Source: Candidatus Enterovibrio altilux
GTDB lineage: Bacteria; Pseudomonadota; Gammaproteobacteria; Enterobacterales; Vibrionaceae
Assembly (NCBI RefSeq): GCF_002381345.1
Contig: NZ_CP020660.1
Location: 1,054,001 to 1,118,000, forward strand
Direction of reading: 5' to 3'
DNA: 64,000 nucleotides
In this document: positions 41,643-51,854 of the stretch, in pieces
Layout: each line of letters begins with the position of its first letter
Numbering within the stretch: the first letter of the stretch is position 1
Position numbers and translations under genes: made by a program
Notes under the pieces: generated by a model
The model's input: only the letters and a program-made list of their open reading frames with translations
Databases searched by the model: none
What the model was told of the DNA's origin: nothing

Positions 41643-42629
41643 TCAAATTTTTTTATTACGTAAAAATTGACGGTTTGCTTTTAATTTTAACATGCTGTCG
41701 ATAATTGTGTGGTAGCTGTCAAAACGTACCTTGCTGATCTTTCCATCTTCAACCGCTTCGCGGATCACACAGTCAGGATCATCACCATGCGTACAATCGC
41801 GGAACTTACAGCCACCAAGGTAGTTACGAAATTCGACAAAACCTTGAGCAATATGTTCTGACTCTAAATGCCATAAGTCAAATTTTCGCACGCCTGGACT
41901 ATCGATCAAGTTACCACCATCAGGGAGATGATACAACCTAGCTGTTGTTGTTGTATGCTGACCTAAACCTGAATTGTCAGATACTTTACATGTTGCTGCA
42001 TTTACTTCAGGCAGCAATGTATTTATAAGGCTTGATTTTCCTACGCCAGATTGGCCGACGAAAATACTCGTACTTTCGGAAAGGTAATGCATTAACTCAA
42101 CCATACCTTCGCCTGTTCTTTGGCTAACCATGATGACATCATAACCAATCTGTTTGTAAACATTAAGAGTATTTTTAACTATTTCAATATTTTCACCATA
42201 AAGAAAGTCTATCTTATTAATGACAATAAGGGGCTTCAATAATACCTGTTCGATAGCGATAAGGTAACGGTCTATAATGTTTGTAGATAATTCGGGTAAT
42301 ATTGCGGAAACCATCACTACTTGATCAATGTTAGCTGCGACTAATCTTGCACCGTCAAAGTAATCAGGCCGAATAAATGCGGAACGTCGTTCATGAACGA
42401 CTTCTACTACACCTGCGATACCTTGCAATGTTCCCACGCCTGGTCTCCAAATAACGGTATCTCCTGCCACTAAACTTTTGATTGTACGACGAAGGTTACA
42501 ACGGTGGATGTTGCCAGTCTGAAGATCTTCAACATCAGCATGCTGTCCAAATCGAGTTATAATAACCCCTTCTCGGGCAGACTCCAATAGAGATTTGTTC
42601 CATTGGACATCTTTTTGATGACGATTCAT
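41643..42629 (-). CDS. rsgA: Ribosome small-subunit GTPase RsgA, possibly N-terminally shortened
   Basis: Late 30S-assembly GTPase with circularly permuted G domain. From ATG 42629: 328 residues. OB fold in EGVIITRFGQHADVEDL...RCNLRRTIKSLVAGD; G4 VINKIDFL; G1 GQSGVGKSSLIN; G3 DSPGVRKF; zinc knuckle C-x4-C-x-H-x5-C in CKFRDCTHGDDPDC. The 16 codons just upstream (42677-42630) still read ATKGQLRQVRTNQKKS, a typical RsgA N-terminus, but are separated from a possible GTG (42691) by a run of nine A that leaves it out of frame. Translation may start at 42629 without a good ribosome site, or rely on slippage. Core domain intact. Confidence 0.93.
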   Translation of the reverse strand: MNRHQKDVQWNKSLLESAREGVIITRFGQHADVEDLQTGNIHRCNLRRTIKSLVAGDTVIWRPGVGTLQGIAGVVEVVHERRSAFIRPDYFDGARLVAANIDQVVMVSAILPELSTNIIDRYLIAIEQVLLKPLIVINKIDFLYGENIEIVKNTLNVYKQIGYDVIMVSQRTGEGMVELMHYLSESTSIFVGQSGVGKSSLINTLLPEVNAATCKVSDNSGLGQHTTTTARLYHLPDGGNLIDSPGVRKFDLWHLESEHIAQGFVEFRNYLGGCKFRDCTHGDDPDCVIREAVEDGKISKVRFDSYHTIIDSMLKLKANRQFLRNKKI

Positions 42630-42691
42630 ACTCTTTTTTTGGTTTGTCCGTACTTGGCGTAATTGGCCTTTTGTGGCTTTTTTTTTATCAC
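42630..42691 (-). other. Former N-terminal codons of rsgA with A9 tract
   Basis: Minus strand from GTG 42691: GTGAT, nine A, GCC. Reading back from the rsgA ATG, the frame ATKGQLRQVRTNQKKS is family-like and continues into KKK within the A-tract. Ten A instead of nine would give M-IKKKATKGQLRQ in frame, the usual start of Vibrionaceae RsgA. Confidence 0.7.
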
Positions 42692-42769
42692 AAAAATATC
42701 GCTAGTTTGGTTAGCTTTTATGTCAGAATAAGTATGATACATGGTTTAATTTTAAGATAGGTAAATTAA

Positions 42770-43315
42770 ATGTTTTTCAGTGATACAAATTTAATCTGGA
42801 TTGATCTTGAAATGACCGGACTGGACCCTCGGTTTCATAAAATTATTGAAATTGCTACTGTTGTTACAGATGCTGAACTTAATGTGCTAGCTGACGGTCC
42901 AGTCCTTGCAATTCATCAATCAGATCGTGCATTAGCAATAATGGACGAGTGGTGTACTAACACACACACACGAAATGGGTTATTGGAGCGGGTTAAAACC
43001 AGCACAGTATCAGAAGAGCAAGCGATCAAAGAGACCATTACTTTTCTTCAGCAATGGGTGCCCGTCGGTATGTCTCCAATTTGTGGTAATAGCGTGGGAA
43101 AAGACCGCCACTTTTTGGATAAATACATGCCAGATTTAGAACGTTTCTTTCATTATCGAACTGTCGATGTCAGTACGATTAAAGAATTAGTTCGTCGTTG
43201 GCAACCAGATCTGTTACATGGATTCAATAAACAAGGGACACACCTTGCTCTAAATGATATCCGAGAGTCAATCGAAGAATTAAAATATTATCGACAAATG
43301 ATCTTCAAAATATAA
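42770..43315 (+). CDS. orn: Oligoribonuclease
   Basis: DEDDh 3'-5' exonuclease that degrades RNA di- to pentanucleotides, including pGpG; often essential. 181 residues, standard. Exo [13 protein letters not shown] with the metal Asp and Glu; Exo [22 protein letters not shown]; Exo [19 protein letters not shown] with the His and Asp. Divergent from rsgA with a short shared upstream region, the conserved arrangement. The tRNA-Gly genes often found downstream in relatives are not present. Confidence 0.96.
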   Translation: MFFSDTNLIWIDLEMTGLDPRFHKIIEIATVVTDAELNVLADGPVLAIHQSDRALAIMDEWCTNTHTRNGLLERVKTSTVSEEQAIKETITFLQQWVPVGMSPICGNSVGKDRHFLDKYMPDLERFFHYRTVDVSTIKELVRRWQPDLLHGFNKQGTHLALNDIRESIEELKYYRQMIFKI

Positions 43316-43973
43316 TCTAAAAGTAATCAATTTAAAAAAATTTAGTTTATAGGTTTGCATCCTTAATTTTTATTTGTATAATTCGGACCTCTTAATCGAG
43401 GTAAACGTCTTCAATCAAAGTGATATTAGATAAGCAAATAGAATATTATTTCAAATGTCTTACAGTTTATAGTTTTGTGAATTCTAATATTTCGCAATAT
43501 ATGCACCAGTTGAATGCGAAGTATAGCAGGCTATTGTGGATAATGCTGTGAAGCATTAATTTTAAGCTGGGAGCTAGCCGCATAACACTTGAATCATTTA
43601 TTATTTTTTGCAAGGTTATGATCATCAATTTTATTGTGCTTCTTAACAGAGTTATCCACATCAGCTTCCTTGTGGGTAAAGTCGTTGATTAATATCTTAA
43701 ATAGTACAATATTTTTTATATAGATGGTAAGGGCTTGCTAACTTAAAAATACACATTAGTAAATGTCTATTTTTAACGCACTGTTTTAATTGATGAAAAA
43801 TTAACTGTACTGACTCTTTCAGAAGACTCTTCCCAGCCAATTCACTATTAATGAATATAAATTGAAATTATTCACAGAGTGTGTTTAACTTTACTGATAC
43901 GCATTAGATGGTGTCTTATTGAAAATGTTTTCCACATTACAGAGCAGAAGTAAACTGGTGTCTTATTTTTGAA
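43316..43973. other. Long spacer after orn
   Basis: About 660 bases. No tRNA cloverleaf, no repeat, no protein motif recognised on either strand. A short hairpin (acctc/gaggt, near 43388-43403) follows orn by about 70 bases and could be a weak terminator. Confidence 0.45.
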
Positions 43974-44861
43974 GCTTGATTTTCTAAAATAGATAGTTAA
44001 CTATTAATCTATGCTTCAAATAGTTAGGCTCGTTTAAATATGGGGCTTATATGAATTCGTTTCACTATAAAACAACCAAGAGGAAGCAGTACAATTAAGA
44101 TTTAAATAATCGTGATTCGCTAATATTTTGGATTAATGAAGCAGTAATTCAGCTATGCAATCAAACTAAGCAGAGTCATTGGTTGGAAACCATCTTTACT
44201 TAATAACTTAGTCATTACGGCAGCTCTAATGTATAAAACGCGCATTGTTAATGCTATTGAGGAATCTGTAAAGATTTATTAATTTTATTTTTTTAACTTA
44301 CTTAGCTGCTGTTGTCACGCCCTCATTATATATATATTAGCAAGCGATTCCAAATGGTTAATACCACGCTCAAGACTAAGATTAAAGGAACTATTCAGCA
44401 CTTAACCATTGATTTTACGGGGCTTAAAGTTTACGGTGAAAACGAATGAAAAGCAAGAAAGCATGGCACTGAAGGTGAGATGATGCTTAACTTACCTAAA
44501 GAGATTTCGCTACAAAATCAATGAAATATCAGGCTAATGAGGAGTGCTTTTCATTCCACAAAATAACAATTTTTAAAAAATATCATCCGCGTAATTTAAA
44601 GCTATACGTCTTAAATCAGCATTGAAAAGCGAGGTATGGTAACCATAAATATTACCTATTAGGGCGAGAATGCTTCGAGTCAAAAAATTATTCGGAGGGA
44701 TATTTAACCTAAGGAATTATGGTGCCTTAATTGACGAAATTTACGCAATAATAAAAACATTAATAAGCTAACATGATTAAGTATGCTTAGAGCGTAAGCG
44801 ATTGTCTAGGAGCTAATCATGTTGGGCTTTATTATATGAACTAGAACTAGGAAACAAAGCT
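43974..44861 (+). mobile_element. IS903-group element, plus, internally deleted
   Basis: Left end eroded (gcttgattttctaaaatag), right end well kept (...ctagaactaggaaacaaagc). About 150 bases around the second catalytic Asp are missing near 44475-44490. Confidence 0.78.
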
Positions 44862-45576
44862 CTACTAATGATAGATCCGGCTCACTAAAACGCTATCAAA
44901 CAACATGTTTTGTCCTTGTTCAGTGCTTTTTTTCCTGTTATTTGATATATTTTCACCATCTACTTTGGTTTAGCAACTTCCAATGTTTGTTGATTGTTTG
45001 CTTTTTTAACTAGTATAGAATGATTATTTTGAGTTGAATATATATTTGTATTAGTTTCCGCTGTTTTTGCCAGGCTACTAGCATCAAAGACTTAAAAGTA
45101 AAGCATGTCCTGTAGAACACATGCCGGATAATCAAAGAGATGTTAATTCTAGCGTCGTATTATAGAGCAATTAAGAGATTAACTTAGTGAGGTGTTATTG
45201 TGGGGGTAAACTTTGGGTATTATTCCGATCCAACTCTGATTATAATGTTATCAGAGCTGAAGAATAATGTTTAAGTTTGTGACCCGTATTTTACCTCCAA
45301 TACATTGGTATTCACAATACAATACGATTGTATGAATGCACTGAAAAAATGTGTATTCTCATGTGCTTAACAAGGATGTCGACAGTTGTTGAGGCTGGTT
45401 AACTATGATGGTTAAATGCATTATGAATGTTGATGCATCTAAGCGTTAGCATTACAAAATTATCCAATTCCTATAAATTTTTTTTAGTCTTGAACCGTTC
45501 TGCTATTTATCAGCTAGTAATGCTTTTGACGTGTGCTTTGTGAAGAAAATGTAATTTTATCAAGGAAGAACAACGA
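44862..45576. other. Long spacer upstream of yihI
   Basis: About 715 bases without recognisable coding content. In Vibrionaceae a cytochrome c gene and engB lie near yihI, but I find no haem-binding CxxCH frame or GTPase motif here. Confidence 0.4.
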
Positions 45577-46020
45577 ATGACCCGTAAAAAAAGAATACGC
45601 AAAGTTGGTTCAGAAGGCACCATTCAACACTTCGAGTCTTTCCTGAGCAAAGATGATGTTGCATCGCTGGCACGTAAGCGTACGAATCGTTGTAAGGGAT
45701 TGAAAGCTGGTACACGTTATTCAGATAGTACCTGTGAACAGCAGTACCAAGCGAAGACTAAAGTAGATCAGCGTTTGGGCAGCAAAAAATTAATCCCATT
45801 AGTTGTTGAAGCACCGTTGTATCCTAAGTCTGCAACAGGTAAAAAAGTATGCAGCTTAAATGCGACTCAAAAATGAGAAATGTAAAAAAATAATGTACAA
45901 CTACATGCGTTATTGGATCGTCTGGGGAGAGGCGAGAAATTAGGTGCTGGTCTTCAATCTTATGTGGATGAAAAATTGGATTGAATTGAAGCGCTGATAA
46001 GTCAGCTTGGTTTATTTTAA
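45577..46020 (+). pseudogene. yihI: Der GTPase-activating protein YihI, interrupted by in-frame stops
   Basis: YihI stimulates the ribosome-assembly GTPase Der. The open part (99 codons) reads MTRKKRIRKVGSEG, ARKRTNRCKGLKAGTRYSD, DQRLGSKKLIPLVVEAP, matching the basic N-terminal half of the family. The frame then carries TGA at 45874 and TAA at 45883 but continues in the same frame with LHALLDRLGRGEKLGAGLQS, YVDEKLD, TGA (45982), IEALISQLGLF, stop. That is the family's acidic C-terminal half, needed for Der binding. No frameshift is required. A good ribosome site (aaggaag) precedes the ATG. Probably dead, or yields a 99-residue stub. Confidence 0.85.
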
Positions 46021-46023
46021 GAT

Positions 46024-47062
46024 GCTCTGTTTCCGCATTTGAATTTAGATAGTAAATGTTAACATGGTTAACGATTAAACAATCATTTTTGTGTTAGTCA
46101 GACCTAGCTCTATCAGCCTATTTAACGCTTTTATTCTGCGTAAGTTACGCTAATCTGAGCATTCTGATCCCTTAAGATTAATGTCTCTCTTAGTAGTTTT
46201 TTGATTCAAAATATTGTTGTCTCTGATAGGTAGCAGTTATGGTAACTATACTTCGTTTTTCAATGCTGATTGAAACCGTATAATTTTTGATAACTCATCG
46301 CTAAATTACGCGGGTAACGTCGTTCCCAAGAAGTTGTTTTTTGGGGTGTGTATGGAACTACCCGTTTCATACGAATGGTTTCGTAGCATTGTCTGGTGTC
46401 GTAAGCACTATTATCTGATATTTCATTGATGTTGCGGTGGGTCTGTTTGAGTAAGATAGGCAGCGCTTTTCCGTCAGTTGGATTTGATGTACTTAACTCA
46501 GTAACAATGATTTCATGCGTATTTATATCTACCGCTAAATGTCACTTGTGCCAGACTCTCCGTTTCCCATCAGTGCTATGCTACATTACTTTTCATTTGT
46601 CTTCACCATGGACTTCTAGCTAAAAAATCAATGGCTAAGTACTGCATACTTCCTTTATTTTCATTTTAAACGTGACGTTAATCGTTTTGGCTCGTTTGCT
46701 AATGCATGAATAGTGAGGGTACAATAACGGCAGTTGAACAAATTCGCAAACAGAATGTATGAATACTTGTAGACATTCTTAATGGCATTAAAAATACGTA
46801 TTTAGCAATGAGAGCCATCGTAATAGCTAAGTTGCGAAATAAATAAGGTTTTTCATGATTACCCTATGTTGTTTGATTCCATAACTGAATAGTTCTTTCA
46901 TTCATCCAAAATGTTAGTGAGCTATGATTGATTAAAGTTTAATTATATTGCTTCCAGTTAGTTGTTTTGTAGCGAAGTTTGTCTATAGATCTCAATATTT
47001 ACGTGCCTAGCAGTTTAGAACGTAAATTAATAATTTAGTTCTCTGATTTAGGAAACAAAGCC
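46024..47062 (-). mobile_element. IS903-group element, minus, full length with both termini
   Basis: Right end gctctgtttccgcatttg starts 3 bases after the yihI end; left end ...tgatttaggaaacaaagcc at 47062 is nearly perfect. Transposase interrupted many times. Confidence 0.84.
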
Positions 47063-47187
47063 GTATTATGGTACCATGTTAAAATATTTAACTTATTTTT
47101 TCCATCAATTATTTATATTTAACCTTGCTTTTTTGTGCACAAAAAATTTTAATGTGTACAATATCCTTTCCGAAAATAAATACATTT

Positions 47188-47340
47188 TTCGTAAATTTCA
47201 TATGCAAACATGAAGAAAAAATTTAACCATGAATATTCACTTGAAAGGGCTCGACAAAAAAATGCTCGGCTACTAAAAAGCACCGGAAATACGCAATAAA
47301 ATTATTGGTATATGCATTAAATAGGTGTATTATATTCGAA
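47188..47340 (+). mobile_element. IS1-family transposase tail, decayed
   Basis: Reads RKFHMQT, stop, RKNLTMNIHLKGLDKKMLGY, stop, KAPEIRNKIIGICIK, stop: colinear with the IS1 C-terminus (Q-IERKNL-LR-H-KRL-KK...EIH-K-IG). Third such piece in the window. Confidence 0.65.
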
Positions 47341-47367
47341 GTATAAGTATAAGTATAAGTATAAGTA
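47341..47367. repeat. Tandem repeat, 6-bp unit (gtataa) 4.5 copies
   Basis: Perfect array exactly between the IS1 tail and the next IS903-group remnant. Confidence 0.95.
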
Positions 47368-48165
47368 AGGATTAATTAATCGTGGTTAATAATATTTTGG
47401 CTTAATGAAAAAGCTATTCAATTGTGGCATTAAGTTAAGTAGAGTAGTTGTGAGTGATCTCGTTTATTTAATGACTAAACCATTACGATAATTTTCATGA
47501 TTAAATTAGTATTTTCAATACTATTGAAAAGTATGAAGGATTCATTAATCCTGTGTTTAAGCTTATCTAACTGTCGTTGCTATGTTCACATTATTCGTGC
47601 ATGAGCAAGCGCGTTAAAATAGTTAATGTTACGTTAAAGGTGAATATTAAAGGAATCATCTAGCACTTATTTTATAAGGCTTAAAATTTACGGTAAAAGT
47701 GAACGTCAAGTAAAAAAAGCATAGCACTGAGAGTAAATGTTGAATTTAATATAAGTTACATTTGGTAGTAGATATAAATACGTATAAAATGATTGTAGTC
47801 GAGTTAAATGTATCTAATGTAACTGGTAATTTAAGTCTATTTAATTTGTTTAATAGACTTACCGAATAAGCAATGAAATTATCAGGCATAATGTACAATA
47901 TACTACGAAGTCGTTTGTGTTAAGCACGAGGCTCCTTCATTTCCCCAAGCAAGTTCTCAGTTTTTTGAAAACGAAGATATTAGCGCAGTTTAAAGGTCAG
48001 TTACCATTAGTTATACGGTTTAAATAAGCATAATAAAATAAAATATAATTATTATAAATATTTTTATTAATCATGGTAATAATTTGAGTAAAAATATTAC
48101 TTGGAGGAACATGGAAGTCACGTAACAATAACATTATTAAATAAGCTGATATGGTATTTTACATA
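47368..48165 (+). mobile_element. IS903-group element, plus, both termini missing
   Basis: Internal part only: from aggattaattaatcgtggtt (start of the RGSL block) to aacattattaaataagctga (end of the ALNKL block). Heavily mutated. Its right edge lies about 40 bases upstream of purE. Confidence 0.72.
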
Positions 48166-48206
48166 CTTATTTTTCCACGCAATACATGGCGGCTACAGGA
48201 GTAGTT

Positions 48207-48692
48207 ATGAAAGTTGGCATCATTATGGGCTCAAAGTCCGATTGGCCCACCATGAAAAATGCAGCAGATATGCTAAATTATTTTGACATAGCCTATGAAA
48301 TCAAAGTGGTTTCTGCACACAGAACCCCACAATTGCTCGTAGAGTATGCTAATGATGCAGCGTTACGTGGGATTAAAGTTATTATTGCTGGTGCTGGTGG
48401 CGCAGCACACCTTCCGGGTATGACTGCTGCTTTCACTAGCCTTCCAGTTCTTGGAGTACCATTGCAATCTAGAGCACTAAAAGGTATGGATTCATTGCTT
48501 TCCATCGTACAAATGCCAAAAGGCATTGCAGTTGGTACCCTAGCGATCGGTGATGCCGGCGCAGCAAACGCAGGCTTGCTGGCCGCACAAATTCTTGCGA
48601 TAGGCGATGACGTACTTTTTGCTCAAATCGATGCTTTTCGTCAAAAACAAACGGACATTGTTTTGGCAAATTCAGACCCATCTGTAGAGTAA
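48207..48692 (+). CDS. purE: N5-carboxyaminoimidazole ribonucleotide mutase PurE
   Basis: Converts N5-CAIR to CAIR in purine synthesis. 161 residues. [19 protein letters not shown] with the substrate-binding [24 protein letters not shown]; and [25 protein letters not shown], the class I PurE signature. The ATG at 48207 has caggag 5 bases upstream and matches the family N-terminus, so the in-frame ATG at 48186 is rejected. Two bases ahead of purK. An IS remnant borders the promoter side. Confidence 0.96.
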   Translation: MKVGIIMGSKSDWPTMKNAADMLNYFDIAYEIKVVSAHRTPQLLVEYANDAALRGIKVIIAGAGGAAHLPGMTAAFTSLPVLGVPLQSRALKGMDSLLSIVQMPKGIAVGTLAIGDAGAANAGLLAAQILAIGDDVLFAQIDAFRQKQTDIVLANSDPSVE

Positions 48693-48694
48693 TC

Positions 48695-49831
48695 ATGCAA
48701 GTATTAATTCTGGGTGCAGGACAGTTAGCGCGCATGATGGCACTTGCGGGTGCCCCACTAAATATAAAAATCATAGCCTACGATGTACAGACAGAGAGCC
48801 TAGTGCATCCGGTGACACGTGAAGTATTTAGTCACGATTTAGAATACGGCATTGCAAATGTTGATGTAATTACCGCCGAGTTGGAGCATATTGCGCCAGA
48901 CATACTCAATATCTGTCAGGCGAGTGGTAAATTTTATCCAGGGGAAGAGGCCATTTTAGCGGGTGGTAATAGGTGTAAAGAAAAAGTACTACTCGACAAA
49001 TTAGGCGTAAACAACGCGCGATATCAGATTATTGCAAATAGGGATGACTTTGATGTTGCCGTCGCCAACATGAGCTTACCGATGGTTTTGAAAAGCGCCT
49101 TTGGTGGATATGACGGTAAAGGCCAATGGCGTTTAAAAACTCCTGCGTACGCCGACATTATTTGGCAAGACATTGTAAAATTTTTGGCAGCTTCTCACAA
49201 AACTGAGCGCCAATACATTATTGCTGAAGAGTTTGTTAAGTTTCATCGCGAAGTTTCTTTGATTGGTGCACGTAGTCAAAATGGAAGCATTGCAATTTAT
49301 CCACTCACCGAAAACATTCATGTTGATGGTGTTTTAAACGTGTCAGTGTCTGCTAGCGAAGATACCGCTCTTCAAGCACAGGCTGAAGCAATGTTTGAAG
49401 TAATTGCAGTTGCACTTAACTATATTGGTGTTCTTGCAATTGAATTTTTCGACGTGAGTGGTACCTTGATGGTTAATGAGATCGCTCCGCGCGTTCACAA
49501 TTCAGGACATTGGACACAACAAGGTGCTGAAATTTGTCAATTTGAAAATCATTTACGTGCCGTATGTAGCCTGCCTCTAGGTAGTACAAAACGCATTCGT
49601 CCAACAGCTATGATCAATATTATTGGTGAAGCTACAGTGCCTATAAGTGTCATGTCGATTGCCCATGTACACTGGTATGATAAAGAACCGCGCTTAGGCA
49701 GAAAAATAGGACATATAAATCTTTGTGCTTTCAATGACAAGCAGTTAGGAGAATCTTTGAAAGTGTTAGCCCTTCATTTAACAAAAGATGAATTTCCAGC
49801 TTTGATGGTCGCGGCAGAAAATCTCTCTTAA
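48695..49831 (+). CDS. purK: N5-carboxyaminoimidazole ribonucleotide synthetase PurK
   Basis: ATP-grasp enzyme making N5-CAIR from AIR, bicarbonate and ATP; works with PurE. 378 residues (355 in E. coli; the Vibrionaceae form is longer). VLILGAGQLARMM at the N-terminus; MVLKSAFGGYDGKGQW (ATP-grasp lid); YIIAEEFVKFHREVSLI; ALNYIGVLAIEFF; VNEIAPRVHNSGHWTQ with the metal-binding Glu/Asn. Two-base gap after purE, so cotranscribed. Confidence 0.96.
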   Translation: MQVLILGAGQLARMMALAGAPLNIKIIAYDVQTESLVHPVTREVFSHDLEYGIANVDVITAELEHIAPDILNICQASGKFYPGEEAILAGGNRCKEKVLLDKLGVNNARYQIIANRDDFDVAVANMSLPMVLKSAFGGYDGKGQWRLKTPAYADIIWQDIVKFLAASHKTERQYIIAEEFVKFHREVSLIGARSQNGSIAIYPLTENIHVDGVLNVSVSASEDTALQAQAEAMFEVIAVALNYIGVLAIEFFDVSGTLMVNEIAPRVHNSGHWTQQGAEICQFENHLRAVCSLPLGSTKRIRPTAMINIIGEATVPISVMSIAHVHWYDKEPRLGRKIGHINLCAFNDKQLGESLKVLALHLTKDEFPALMVAAENLS

Positions 49832-49898
49832 TTCAATCTCTGAACTGCGCATAATTAATAAATTAAATGATAAATTTTGATTTAAGTATTTAAAAAAG

Positions 49899-50588
49899 CA
49901 TTACCGTTTCTTACAAGAAACGTTTATGGTAACTATACTGTGTTTTCAAGTGCTGATTTGAGCTGTATAATTTTTGGCAACTGAGCGCGAAATTATGCGA
50001 ACGATTTCGCTTCCAGTAAATTGCTTTTTTTATCGGTGGGATGAGTGGAATCAATTGTTTAACACGACAGGTTTAGTAACATTATCTGGTGTAGTAAACT
50101 TCAACGTCTGATATTACATTGGTTCTTCGGTGTGTCTGTTTGAATAAGTGAGGTGGCACTTACCGTCAGTGATATTTGATGCACTGAACTTAGCTGCAAT
50201 GATTTTATGCTTATTTATATTTATCACTAAATGTAACTTGCGTCAAACTTGCCGTTTTCCATCAGTATGATGCTTTTTTACTTACAGTTTGCCGCTATTA
50301 TAGACTTTGAGCCACGTAGGATAGATGACCAAACGTAGGATGGTTCCTTGAGTCTTCATCTTGAACGCGAGATAAACCGTTTTGGCTCGCTTACTCATGT
50401 ATAAATAGTGAGAGCATGATAACGGTAGTTGAACAAATTAAAAAACAGAATTAAGGAATCCTTGTGTACTTCTCAATAGCATTGAAAATACTCGTGTAGC
50501 CATTCAGTAAGTCATTGTAATGGTTAACTTGCTAAGTAAACTAGGTCTTCTGTGATTATGCTATTTAGTTTAATTCCAGAGTTGAATA
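49899..50588 (-). mobile_element. IS903-group element, minus, cut at both sides
   Basis: Lacks the outer 3' end (begins accgtttcttacaagaaacg) and its 5' end was replaced by the next copy at 50589, in which ctttgtttcata follows directly on ccagagttgaata. Confidence 0.75.
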
Positions 50589-51556
50589 GCTTTGTTTCAT
50601 AATTTAAAGTCATATAACCAATTTCAACATGATTGACGATTAAACAATCGCTTTTATTTTAGACATATCTAGCTTGATCAGCTTATGTAACGCTTTTATC
50701 AGGGTGTAAGTTTGGCTAATTTGAGTATTATGTCTTTTAAGCTTAATGTCCCTCCAAGTAGTTTTTGACTCGAAACATTGCTGTCTCTGCTAGGGAGCGT
50801 TTATAGTAATCATATTTCATTTTTAATATTGATTTAAATCGTATCGCTTTTGGCAACTGACCGTTAAATTACGCGTGACATTGTCTGGTGCCGTACGCAT
50901 CATCGGTTTATATTTCATTGATTTTTGGCGTGTCTGCTTGAGTAAGCTTGGTAGCGTGTTTCTGTCAGTCATATTTGATGCACTTAACTCAGCAGCAATG
51001 ATTTTTATGTGTATTTATATCTATTACTAAATGTAACTTGCGCCAGGCTCGACGTTTTCTATCAATGCTATGTTTTTTTCACTTTCGTGTTCCATCACTG
51101 TAAACTTTGAGCCCCGCAGAATGAATGACTAAGTGCTGTGTGCTTCCTTTATTCTTTGTCTTGAACGTGATATTAACCGCTTTGGTTCGTTTGCTAAGAC
51201 ATGAACAGTGAGGGCATGATAATGGCAGTGGAGTGAGTTTAAAAACAGAAGTAATGAATTTTTGTAAATCTCTCAATGGCATTGAAAAACGTATTTAATT
51301 ATAAGGACCGTCGTAATGGCTAAGTCGCTAAATAAATGAGGTCTCCCATGACTACCCTGCTTAGCTTGATTTCATAGCTGAATAACTTCTTCATTAATTC
51401 AGAATATTAGTGAACCACGATCGGTTAAAATTTGATTAGACTGTATCTCGTTTGTTGTTTTGTAGCAAAGCATGTTGATAGGCCGGAATATTTAAGTGAT
51501 TCTAGTTGTTTGAGATGTGATTGAAAATTTAGTTCTATGATTGAGGAAACAAAGTC
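50589..51556 (-). mobile_element. IS903-group element, minus, near full length
   Basis: Right end gctttgtttcataattta; left end ...gattgaggaaacaaagt. An internal deletion of about 80 bases lies near 50878. The open piece 51282-51079 reads MPLRDLQKFITSVFKL, KAVNITFKTKNKGSTQHLVI, HSAGLKVYSDG; the first catalytic Asp is lost (DST to HSA). It inserted into the copy at 49899. Confidence 0.8.
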
Positions 51557-51733
51557 ACCATTAACGTAGTATTGTACAATACTTAACCTTAGTTGTTTGC
51601 TATATCTGGATCAAAATCTCCAGCAATTGGCTGTTCAACTATTGGGAGTCATTTCAATTAAAAATCTTGTTCGACTAAGATTTATGTGTCTTGTGACCTA
51701 ATGTTAACTGGGCAGAGTGTTTTTCTACGATAC

Positions 51734-51753
51734 AATGTTCGTGAATACGCATT
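51734..51753 (+). promoter_or_regulatory. Possible GlpR operator upstream of glpD
   Basis: aatgttcgtgaatacgcatt agrees at about 15 of 20 positions with the GlpR operator WATGTTCGWTAWCGAACATW, the left half being exact. It lies 101 bases upstream of the glpD ATG. With glpR dead, it would be a relic. Confidence 0.4.
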
Positions 51754-51854
51754 TTATATCCTAAGGAGTATTGTATTTAATGTGTTTTTTTGAATTGAGC
51801 ATATTAATGCGTTGTGTATAAAAAGGCAGTGCCTGATAAAAAAGTGAGAAATAG

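Noticed and set aside
43316-43973. tRNA-Gly cluster expected downstream of orn
   Set aside because: No acceptor stem, anticodon loop or GTTCGA-type T-arm could be folded in this spacer.
45577-45876. Basic 99-codon frame as a ribosomal protein
   Set aside because: The pattern (RKRTNR-KG...GSKKLIPL) and the in-frame continuation fit YihI, not a ribosomal protein.
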